Shown here in pieces: positions 1-5,531 of a DNA stretch of 5,531 nucleotides. Source of the stretch: Candidatus Omnitrophota bacterium (GTDB lineage Bacteria > Omnitrophota > Gorgyraeia > Zapsychrales > Fredricksoniimonadaceae); assembly GCA_016789035.1 (NCBI GenBank), contig JAEUSC010000069.1:1-5531 (forward strand), in the 5' to 3' direction. The translations under genes were made by a program, and so were the position numbers. The notes under the pieces were generated by a model. It was not told the origin of the DNA. It did not search any database and worked only from the letters and a program-made list of their open reading frames with translations. Numbering within the stretch: the stretch's first letter is position 1; each line of letters begins with the position of its first letter.

Positions 1-324
1 ACAGACATTTATTTCCGTAAGCAAGTCTTCATTTCTCAACAATTTCAAACAGACGCGCCCAGCCGATTCTTCTTTGACCTGCAAATGGACGGAATCCTCA
101 ACTAAAAGAGGCTTCCGAAAATTCACTTTTAAAGACGCCACAGTAAAAGGCTGCTTAAATAATTTTGCCCATTCCTCAAGGGCAAAAAGAACCAAGTGAA
201 TGCCGTGAACAACAGGTCTGCCGAACATAAAGCGGCGGGCCGCAACCGCATCCACATGCATTTTATTATAATCGCCGGAAAGTCTTGCAAAACCATATTG
301 ATCGACCATCGAAAAACTGCGCAT
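1..324 (-). CDS. MaoC-like hot-dog (R)-3-hydroxyacyl dehydratase, partial (3' end beyond left edge)
   Basis: The first 108 residues are visible and the frame runs open off the left edge; MaoC single-domain proteins usually have about 140-160. The start is ATG at 324, 21 bp after the MBOAT stop. The diagnostic stretch is FARLSGDYNKMHVD at 12-25, followed by FMFGRPVVHGIHLVL at 32-46. This matches the hydratase-2 motif, with the catalytic Asp18 and His23 present and N20 in its usual place. The Pro normally found after the Asn is Lys21 here. The remainder (NFRKPLLVEDSVHLQVKEE) fits the second half of the hot-dog fold. Such enzymes hydrate or dehydrate (R)-3-hydroxyacyl or enoyl thioesters of CoA or ACP in the cytoplasm. 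Next to an ACP and FkbH-type loader it may act on the same carrier-bound acyl group (inference). A longer overlapping frame (407-129) hides this gene in simple ORF calls but encodes nothing recognisable. A thioesterase or non-catalytic hot-dog protein is a weaker alternative. Confidence 0.85.
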   Translation of the reverse strand, partial: MRSFSMVDQYGFARLSGDYNKMHVDAVAARRFMFGRPVVHGIHLVLFALEEWAKLFKQPFTVASLKVNFRKPLLVEDSVHLQVKEESAGRVCLKLLRNEDLLTEINVC

Positions 325-328
325 TGTG

Positions 329-333
329 CCCCC
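329..333 (-). promoter_or_regulatory. Probable Shine-Dalgarno of the MaoC-like gene
   Basis: The coding strand reads GGGGG, then CACA, then the ATG at 324. Five pairs with the anti-Shine-Dalgarno are possible, one of them a G-U wobble. Spacing is acceptable and supports the 324 start over the in-frame ATG at 309. Confidence 0.45.
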
Positions 334-345
334 ATTTTCAAAGAA

Positions 346-1791
346 TCAGAACTGAAAATACAAAAACGGAATGTAATCCCGCGCCAAAAGAAAATAAACC
401 GAGACAATAAAAAGCACGCTTAATAAAATCGCCTTGGATAACGTTAAACGCTTGTCCATTTCATACACATTTTTCTGAAAAAGGACCATCCACGCAACAG
501 GCGCTATCAAAGCCCCCCCAATTAACGCATCCAATGGGAGCGATTTGACATCATGAAAAAAACTTTTGTTCAGCAAGTTAAAAAAGATCGTATGGAAAAC
601 GCCTCCCGCAGCTTTTAGATCGGTCGAACGAAATAATATATAAGCCGAAAGCATCACGCACCAAAACCAAATTTGGGTTATCGCCGAGGTTTTTTTCTTC
701 TTTCTGAAAATCAGCACATCTTCAGCAATCAGCGCAATACCATAAATTAGACCAAACATAAAAAATGTCCACCCTGCCCCATGCCAAAAACCGATCAGAA
801 CCATCACAATCAGCACAGGCAGATAACGATTAAGCTCGGTGTTACCGGCACTTAAATAACGCATACTCAGAGGAAAGAACAAATAATCTCTAAACCAAAA
901 CGAAAGCGTCATATGCCAACGGCGCCAAAATTCCGTAACAGATTTGGATTTGTACGGTGAATTAAAATTCTGCGGGAGTTTGATCCCAAGCATAAGCCCC
1001 ATTCCTACGGCCATTTCCGAATACCCGCTAAAATCAAAATAAATCTGAAACGCATAAGCCACTGTACCAAGAAGAGTCAAAAGACCGCTGCCCGTGCCTC
1101 CGCCATCGAACACACAGTTTACGAAGGGTGCCAGAGAATCTGCGATTAATGCCTTCTTGGCCAGACCTATGATAAAAAAGACCGTTCCCGCCTGAATATT
1201 GACGTGGTTTGTCTCCGGCCGCCCAAGATCTTTCTGAATTTCGGAATAACGGACGATCGGACCGGCAACCAACTGCGGAAAGAACGTCACGTAACAGACA
1301 AATTCAATAAAGGTACGGGCGGGAGTGATTTTCTTTACATACAGATCGATCGCGTAACTCAAAAGATGGAAGGTATAAAAAGAAATGCCTAACGGAAAAA
1401 CAATATTGTTGATAAAGCGGCCAACACCAAATGCAGGATCAAATAGCTGAATACCGAACACACCTGTCAATTGGTTGAAATTCGTCGCTAGAAATTTCGT
1501 ATATTTAAAGAAGATCAGCATCCCAACATTAAGGATGAGGACGCCCAAGAATAGTGAGCGTCTTAGAGTAGCATCCTGGCTTTGGTGCATGCGGGAGGTC
1601 AAAAACCAATTCGACAGGACGCAAAACACAATAAGAAGAAAATAAAAAGGGGTTTCCCAACTGTAAAAGACAACACTGGCAACAGAAAGCCAGCCTAAAT
1701 ATAAGATCACGGACTTTCGACGGAGAAAATAGGCGACAAGTAAAACCAAAGGCAAAAAATAGAACAAAAATATTTCACTAACGAAAACCAT
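346..1791 (-). CDS. MBOAT family membrane O-acyltransferase, AlgI/DltB-like
   Basis: This is a 481-residue polytopic inner-membrane protein with roughly eleven or twelve hydrophobic segments, the usual size for AlgI relatives. Family motifs appear in order: FPLGISFYTFHLLSYAID at 132-149, FFPQLVAGPIVRY at 170-182, FDFSGYSEMA at 252-261, FNSPYKSKSVTEFWRRWHMTLS at 276-297 with conserved H293, and GFWHGAGW at 334-341 with H337, the invariant MBOAT histidine. Relatives pass an acyl group from a cytoplasmic donor across the membrane to a periplasmic partner that acylates alginate, peptidoglycan, teichoic acid or other glycans. DltB takes its substrate from a carrier protein (DltC), so the ACP upstream is a plausible donor here (inference). 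The start is ATG at 1791, four bases after the stop of the SGNH gene. No good Shine-Dalgarno lies close by, only AAGGA about 19 bases upstream, so translational coupling is likely. A cytoplasmic RKKKK cluster sits at 363-367. No key residue is missing. Confidence 0.95.
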   Translation of the reverse strand: MVFVSEIFLFYFLPLVLLVAYFLRRKSVILYLGWLSVASVVFYSWETPFYFLLIVFCVLSNWFLTSRMHQSQDATLRRSLFLGVLILNVGMLIFFKYTKFLATNFNQLTGVFGIQLFDPAFGVGRFINNIVFPLGISFYTFHLLSYAIDLYVKKITPARTFIEFVCYVTFFPQLVAGPIVRYSEIQKDLGRPETNHVNIQAGTVFFIIGLAKKALIADSLAPFVNCVFDGGGTGSGLLTLLGTVAYAFQIYFDFSGYSEMAVGMGLMLGIKLPQNFNSPYKSKSVTEFWRRWHMTLSFWFRDYLFFPLSMRYLSAGNTELNRYLPVLIVMVLIGFWHGAGWTFFMFGLIYGIALIAEDVLIFRKKKKTSAITQIWFWCVMLSAYILFRSTDLKAAGGVFHTIFFNLLNKSFFHDVKSLPLDALIGGALIAPVAWMVLFQKNVYEMDKRLTLSKAILLSVLFIVSVYFLLARDYIPFLYFQF

Positions 1792-1795
1792 AGAA

Positions 1796-2977
1796 TTATT
1801 TTGCTGAATCCTTCATTAATGGCCGTAGTTTCTCGGCAACCTTTTTCATACCTATAGAGATTCCATAAGGACTCCAGTGGGCATCATCATGCCAGTAAAC
1901 AAACGGGCCACCGCGGGTCATTTCTGCGTCCACCGCTTCCATCATTTCTTTGTGATACATGACCACCTGAACTCCGCGTTGAGTCAGGCGATCATAAAAT
2001 ATCTGCCCAGGCCCATATCCTTTAATTTTATAGGGAGTCTCTACATAGCGGTTATAGGCGATCATTTTAGACGGAGTGATTGTAACCAGAAACTGTATCC
2101 CCTTCTTTTTCGCAAACTGGTTTAAAAGGTCCAAGGCTTCTACCATTTGCTCAAGCGTTTCAGTGCTTTGTGGATAATTCGCGAGCGCTTCGGTCATTTT
2201 AGGGACGGCATAAACCTTACCTTCATGATCAATGTAATCCAAGGTTCGGCTTGCCCGCTTGAAAATCTTTGCCTTGTAAAGGACTTCCAAGAAACCAGAC
2301 TTTACCAACGTTTTAAGCTTACGGGCAACGATGGCCTGTGGAGAATAGTCCTTCACATATTTCTTAAAACCAGCGAAACGTTGAGCGGGCGTTAACGCCG
2401 GATAGTCCTGCGCATGATCAATGACATCAGTGATTTTTTCGGCAATGGTTTTACCTGAAAGTGCATCCACCAAAAAATTATCCATCACGTCAAAAATAAG
2501 GACACGGGTCTCAATAGGTTTGTTAAATTTGAGGATAAAGGCGGCCGTCTGAAATTGATCATATCCTGGAAAAATGACCTGGCGTTCCGCGCTGTTAACG
2601 ACTTTCTGTCCGGTCAATTCCGACAGCTGGTGGGCGGGCATAAATTCCTGGCTGGAGCCGCCACCTCCCGAAAATGACTGGCCGAGAAGGATAGCGTCGG
2701 CGCGACGGACGGTCGTATCGTTACGCGCTGAATATCCATCTGATATATATGTAAAATGCCTAACTTGCGGCGTCACGAAAATATTTCCCGTGCTTAGATC
2801 GCCGTGAATTGTACTTTCATAATGAAGGTTAGGGGCGACTCTCCCCCGGGGATAAAAAAAAGCATTCGGTGTAAATATCCACAACAGCCATTCACAAACA
2901 CAGAAAATTATGAAGACTGCAATGGGGATGCGCCAGTACCAGTTGAAATCCCGAGAGGGCAGTGCGTGTTCAGGCAT
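1796..2977 (-). CDS. Membrane-anchored SGNH hydrolase-like protein, probable partner of the MBOAT acyltransferase (AlgJ/AlgX/DltD-like role)
   Basis: From the preferred ATG this is a 393-residue protein. One hydrophobic segment at about 17-35, preceded by a short Arg-containing N-terminus, looks like an uncleaved signal anchor that leaves the main domain in the periplasm or outside the membrane. The SGNH signature is visible: the strand ADAILLGQSFSGGGG at 94-107 offers S101 as nucleophile, N128 in VVNSAE may fill a block II/III role, and HDDAHWSPYG at 363-372 holds the DxxH pair D364/H367. The DAHW-xx-YG pattern is shared with AlgJ, AlgX and other alginate-type O-acetylation proteins. Here the Ser precedes the Asp/His, unlike the permuted order in AlgX/AlgJ. 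In such systems the SGNH protein takes the acyl group exported by the MBOAT protein and esterifies the polysaccharide, or hydrolyses esters. It lies between the ACP gene (8 bp overlap) and the MBOAT gene (4 bp gap), which supports a joint job. The acceptor is unknown. Confidence 0.8.
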   Translation of the reverse strand: MPEHALPSRDFNWYWRIPIAVFIIFCVCEWLLWIFTPNAFFYPRGRVAPNLHYESTIHGDLSTGNIFVTPQVRHFTYISDGYSARNDTTVRRADAILLGQSFSGGGGSSQEFMPAHQLSELTGQKVVNSAERQVIFPGYDQFQTAAFILKFNKPIETRVLIFDVMDNFLVDALSGKTIAEKITDVIDHAQDYPALTPAQRFAGFKKYVKDYSPQAIVARKLKTLVKSGFLEVLYKAKIFKRASRTLDYIDHEGKVYAVPKMTEALANYPQSTETLEQMVEALDLLNQFAKKKGIQFLVTITPSKMIAYNRYVETPYKIKGYGPGQIFYDRLTQRGVQVVMYHKEMMEAVDAEMTRGGPFVYWHDDAHWSPYGISIGMKKVAEKLRPLMKDSAK

Positions 2978-3209
2978 TTTTCTTCTCAATGAGCGTCAGA
3001 AGATCGCCGACGCTTGTAAGAGACTGAAGTTCTCCTAAACCAAACTTCACTTTGAATTCCCGTTCCATGGCCAGGATAAGAGTAATATGCGTAAAAGAAT
3101 CCCAGCCTTCAATATCCTTCGCCGTTGTTGATGGAGTAATCGACAACGCTGGGTTAGAAAATATATCCCTGAAAACATTTTGTGCCCGTTCGACAATACT
3201 TTGTTCCAT
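2970..3209 (-). CDS. Acyl carrier protein, free-standing, FkbH-partner type
   Basis: This 79-residue acidic protein has the normal ACP length and pattern. The phosphopantetheine attachment motif is GWDSFTH at 35-41 with Ser38 as the modified residue; the usual DSL is DSF here. The rest fits the four-helix fold: an amphipathic first helix (about 3-18), a loop ending in the motif, helix II with the LILAMEREF stretch, and a final helix from SVGDLLTLIEKK. After modification by a 4'-phosphopantetheinyl transferase it would carry acyl groups as thioesters in the cytoplasm. Its place 24 bp after the FkbH-like gene matches polyketide loci in which FkbH loads a discrete ACP. A strong AAGGAG site precedes the ATG. 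Its stop codon overlaps the start of the next gene by 8 bp, so translation of the two is likely coupled. A housekeeping fatty-acid ACP is unlikely given the divergent sequence and context. Confidence 0.92.
   Translation of the reverse strand: MEQSIVERAQNVFRDIFSNPALSITPSTTAKDIEGWDSFTHITLILAMEREFKVKFGLGELQSLTSVGDLLTLIEKKNA
2982..2987 (-). promoter_or_regulatory. Shine-Dalgarno-like site that selects the ATG start of the SGNH gene
   Basis: The coding strand reads GAGAAG, four A residues, then the ATG at 2977. It lies inside the end of the ACP gene. The TTG at 2989, four codons upstream in the same frame, has no purine-rich site before it and would place this GAGAAG within its own coding sequence. 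The ATG is therefore preferred. Confidence 0.5.
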
Positions 3210-3215
3210 TGTTTT

Positions 3216-3221
3216 CTCCTT
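3216..3221 (-). promoter_or_regulatory. Strong Shine-Dalgarno of the acyl carrier protein gene
   Basis: On the coding strand the sequence reads AAGGAG, then six bases (AAAACA), then the ATG at 3209. It is the best ribosome binding site in the window and fixes the ACP start. The other genes have weak or atypical sites, so the small carrier is probably made in excess over its partner enzymes. Confidence 0.8.
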
Positions 3222-3233
3222 AAAATCAATGAC

Positions 3234-5048
3234 CTAAATACTTTCTGCCTTAGGAGCTACGGAAACTGTTTCGATATATCGATTTTGATTCTGATAGGAG
3301 TCCGGAATATCGTATAGCCAAATCGAGTCCCCGTTCTCTTGAGATTCCATTAATGAAAAGCCGAGGTTCTTGTAAAATTCCGCGACCATTGCATTCTTGG
3401 CTGTCTTGAAATAATAACCTTTAATTTGACGGACTCCGCATTGATGGCATTTTTCAATAAGACGATCCATCATCGCAAGCTCCATATCGCGTTTGAGCAC
3501 CCGGCAGCTCATCAGCCACAGTTGCACATGGGCCATTGTACCTTCCAGCTGCGCAATTACAACCGATATCAAACCGTTGTCGCCGAATTTATCGGAGAGT
3601 CTCCCCTGCAGTTTAATGTAACGAGAATCATTGGCAATAGCACTGACTTCCGCAAGAGTATACCGACGTGTCGTTAGGTTAAACTGATTGGTTTTGTTTG
3701 TCAGCTGTGTGATCCGCTCAATGTATACGGGCTGAAAAGAGGCGATCTCGGCCTTCATTTCAAGTGACCGCAAAAAATCTCCGTAGTCCGAGAATGACTC
3801 TTCTGATATCTGACGTCTGTTCTGCTGCTCATAATATTGAGATCTCTTTAAGTCTTCATCAGATATGGCGGCCGGTTCGAAATAACCAGAACGATCCAAG
3901 ATCGTTTTATATTGAGCAATATCATCTCCCATTGGAGGAACGGCCACTTGCGGCAGTTGAGACTTCACAAAAACTCGCTCGGCCGGATTATCGTCGACAA
4001 AGACCAAAGCATCTAGACCAATATTCAACTCTTGGGCAATCTCGCGGATATTTTTGTCTTTGTTCTCCCAATTAGCCTTAAAGACAGCGAAGTCATCGAA
4101 CTTGAGAATATTGTCCGGGTGTTGAAAACCGCTTTTAGCATTGGCCGGATCATTCTTCGAACACACGGCGAGAATAATACCCCGTTCGTTTAACTTTTTA
4201 ACATATCGCTGAAAATCCGTGTACGCCTCGGCAACCGGTGTTTCCTTACCAATCTGCAATCCATCAACACCATCATCCCCGACCACACCACCCCAGATTG
4301 TATTGTCCAGATCGAGAACCAAACACTTTCTCATCCCCCCAAAAACTGCCTTAATTAACAAAGCGGCACTATGTGCCGTTAAGACCATCCCTTCAAAACT
4401 CATCGCATATTTGTAAGAGAACCAGAAATTTTTATCGTACCAGCGTTCAAGTCCAAGCAGGGATGACAAATAGCCGATATCATTCATATAAACATGAGGA
4501 TAGCTGACAATCTCCTTACTCAAAGCCTCATTGAGTCGCCGGATGAAAGACACAGCTCCATGCGGATAAATGCCTTCGAGATTTCCCAGAATGCGAATAT
4601 CTGGCGCTTCGAAATTATTCTGGATCACCGCGGCCTTAGGATACCTAAGCGCACAATGGCGCCATAAAGATTTCCACCTTTCGGTCTCTGAAGCCACAAG
4701 ATCATCCACAGCCTCCGGCGATTGGCCCGGCACGGGCAACGTCTTCACATTTACAAACGACGTATGGAAATAAATGATGTCGGGATTAAAAGCCGCAAGG
4801 GAGGGGTTTTCAAAAGAAACATCGGAATAATATTGATTGTATTCGGACTCATAAAAGGAAGGCTTGATCCCCTCCTTAAGCAAAAAGATCTCCAAAAGAT
4901 TTCTGACCTCCGCGGTCGTGGAACCGCCTAAGATCGCCACTCTTTTCTCGAGCAGATTGGAATTCTTAAGTAACTCTTCCCGCAGAGCCTTTTTTCGCGT
5001 AAGCAAAATCCGATGATCAAATGGGTATGTTAAGGCAGCAATTTCCAT
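3234..5048 (-). CDS. FkbH-like protein: SGNH-like N-domain, HAD phosphatase-type core and GNAT-like C-domain; putative ACP acyl (glyceryl) loading enzyme
   Basis: This 604-residue protein has the length and layout of the large FkbH/COG3882 family. Residues 1-235 form an alpha/beta N-domain with ILGGSTTAEVR near 39-49 and FHTS near 94-97, loosely like an SGNH/GDSL fold. The HAD core spans about 240-370: motif I LDLDNTIWGG with D246 and D248, motif II CSKND at 296-300, candidate motif III lysines around 330-332, and the acidic motif IV VDDNPAER with D352 and D353. The C-terminal part (about 430-580) is acetyltransferase-like, with the family-typical NKTNQFNLTTRR at 451-461 and a closing EFYKNLGF. 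Characterised FkbH relatives take the glyceryl unit of 1,3-bisphosphoglycerate, remove phosphate and load glyceryl onto an ACP; an ACP gene follows directly here. C296 could be the acyl-accepting Cys (inference). Start is ATG at 5048, with no strong Shine-Dalgarno, so translation may depend on coupling to the upstream stop 9 bp away. The acyl group actually loaded is unknown. Confidence 0.9.
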   Translation of the reverse strand: MEIAALTYPFDHRILLTRKKALREELLKNSNLLEKRVAILGGSTTAEVRNLLEIFLLKEGIKPSFYESEYNQYYSDVSFENPSLAAFNPDIIYFHTSFVNVKTLPVPGQSPEAVDDLVASETERWKSLWRHCALRYPKAAVIQNNFEAPDIRILGNLEGIYPHGAVSFIRRLNEALSKEIVSYPHVYMNDIGYLSSLLGLERWYDKNFWFSYKYAMSFEGMVLTAHSAALLIKAVFGGMRKCLVLDLDNTIWGGVVGDDGVDGLQIGKETPVAEAYTDFQRYVKKLNERGIILAVCSKNDPANAKSGFQHPDNILKFDDFAVFKANWENKDKNIREIAQELNIGLDALVFVDDNPAERVFVKSQLPQVAVPPMGDDIAQYKTILDRSGYFEPAAISDEDLKRSQYYEQQNRRQISEESFSDYGDFLRSLEMKAEIASFQPVYIERITQLTNKTNQFNLTTRRYTLAEVSAIANDSRYIKLQGRLSDKFGDNGLISVVIAQLEGTMAHVQLWLMSCRVLKRDMELAMMDRLIEKCHQCGVRQIKGYYFKTAKNAMVAEFYKNLGFSLMESQENGDSIWLYDIPDSYQNQNRYIETVSVAPKAESI

Positions 5049-5057
5049 ATGAAATAA

Positions 5058-5531
5058 TTAATTCCAGCTCATCTTTTCCCAATCGGCCTGAGATAGCAGA
5101 TATGTATCGTAATCTCGGCTCAGTTTCGGTAAAAGCTCCTCACGGGAAACTCCCATGGCCAGATACTCACGCATCCGTTTAATTAAATACCCCATTCTTT
5201 TCGAAGAATATCCATCCATAAACGGATCCAACCCCATGTAATAACCTTTATAATCTTCATATTTCCAAGCGTTGGTACCGGTAATACGAGCAATCACCGC
5301 TTTCTCTAACATAAATACATCACGAAACACGATAACTCCGTCCCCTCGATTGGCAAATTCATTGCGCCCGAAATTTGTCAAATCGGCATGAAATGCAACC
5401 GTACCTGCAAAATAACATTCAGCCGCTGCCGTACTGACTCCCAGACCGATAACCAGATCACTCGCCATACCGATTTGGGCCGGGACAGCCTTGGATCTTG
5501 CCGTATCTCCCAAGAAAATTTCCACACGTCC
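5058..5531 (-). CDS. Surface polysaccharide biosynthesis protein, GT-B-like C-terminal part (5' end beyond window)
   Basis: Only the last 157 residues are visible. The reading frame stays open to the right edge, so the GTG at 5525 is internal and not a start. The stop is TAA at 5060-5058. The segment around ASDLVIGLGVSTAAAECYFAG (a hydrophobic strand, then a Gly/Ser-rich turn and a helix) resembles the C-terminal Rossmann half of GT-B enzymes, where a donor nucleotide is bound. The later DPFMDGYSSKRMGYLIKRM segment, followed by a helical tail, recalls the DPF-DG-AA-R-G pattern of proteins annotated as surface carbohydrate or capsule biosynthesis proteins. No signal peptide or membrane helix is seen in this part, which suggests a cytoplasmic enzyme. 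It ends 9 bp before the FkbH-like gene, so the two are probably co-transcribed, which ties the downstream acyl cassette to a surface glycan. Substrate and exact family are not determinable from this fragment; a CDP-glycerol/teichoic-type transferase is an alternative. Confidence 0.6.
   Translation of the reverse strand, partial: GRVEIFLGDTARSKAVPAQIGMASDLVIGLGVSTAAAECYFAGTVAFHADLTNFGRNEFANRGDGVIVFRDVFMLEKAVIARITGTNAWKYEDYKGYYMGLDPFMDGYSSKRMGYLIKRMREYLAMGVSREELLPKLSRDYDTYLLSQADWEKMSWN

Noticed and set aside
322..348. MBOAT stop (TGA) and MaoC start lie in the same frame seven codons apart, suggesting readthrough or a split fusion
   Set aside because: A shared frame occurs by chance one time in three, the MaoC gene has its own start and plausible ribosome site, and both proteins look complete at this junction.
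129..407. Minus-strand 92-codon frame overlapping the MBOAT end and the MaoC gene
   Set aside because: It is out of frame with both, its product resembles nothing, and the MaoC frame beneath it carries a clear family signature and runs open to the edge.
690..696. Run of seven A residues on the coding strand within the MBOAT gene as a programmed frameshift site
   Set aside because: The run is not in the zero-frame X XXY YYZ register, and the zero frame continues into conserved MBOAT sequence to a natural stop.
2978..2989. TTG start adding four residues (MRRK) to the SGNH protein
   Set aside because: No ribosome site precedes it, while the ATG at 2977 has GAGAAG at suitable spacing and a typical overlapping stop/start.
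3047..3229. Minus-strand 60-codon frame over the ACP gene
   Set aside because: It is a +1 shadow of the ACP, which has the full motif and strong ribosome site.
1877..4931. Multiple plus-strand frames of 60-100 codons
   Set aside because: All lie antisense to well-supported genes, show no recognisable domain and lack convincing ribosome sites.
5523..5525. GTG as the start of the rightmost gene
   Set aside because: The frame continues upstream through Gly-Arg to the window edge, and the domain is already in mid-fold at this point.

Overview
The window is a densely packed minus-strand gene block. Read in the direction of transcription (right to left) it holds six genes: the 3' end of a surface-polysaccharide/GT-B-like protein (5531-5058), a large FkbH-type HAD protein (5048-3234), a free-standing acyl carrier protein (3209-2970), a membrane-anchored SGNH-type hydrolase/acyltransferase (2977-1796), an AlgI-like MBOAT membrane O-acyltransferase (1791-346) and the 5' part of a MaoC-like hot-dog dehydratase (324 to beyond position 1). 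Gaps are 9, 24, -8, 4 and 21 bp, so this looks like one operon fragment. No promoter, terminator, RNA gene, insertion sequence, CRISPR or attachment site could be supported, and no gene-free stretch exceeds 24 bp. The plus strand shows only shadows of these genes.

The organism appears to be a Gram-negative-type bacterium. The evidence is the AlgI/AlgJ-like export-coupled acylation pair and a surface carbohydrate gene next to it. Base composition is moderate, close to balanced. I cannot place it at genus level from this sequence.

Working model (inference): the FkbH protein loads a small C3 acyl group, glyceryl from 1,3-bisphosphoglycerate in characterised homologues, onto the small ACP. The MaoC-like protein, possibly with enzymes lying off the left edge, modifies or elongates the acyl thioester. 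The MBOAT protein moves the acyl group across the inner membrane, and the SGNH protein transfers it to (or trims it from) a polysaccharide outside the cytoplasm. The partial gene at the right edge probably belongs to synthesis of that polysaccharide. The cassette would then decorate a capsule, O-antigen or exopolysaccharide with an unusual acyl group drawn from polyketide-style chemistry rather than with plain acetate.

Two annotation points are easy to miss. The MaoC gene runs off the left edge and is masked by a longer out-of-frame ORF. The SGNH gene has an apparent TTG start, but the ATG 12 bases downstream, which overlaps the ACP stop codon, is better supported.
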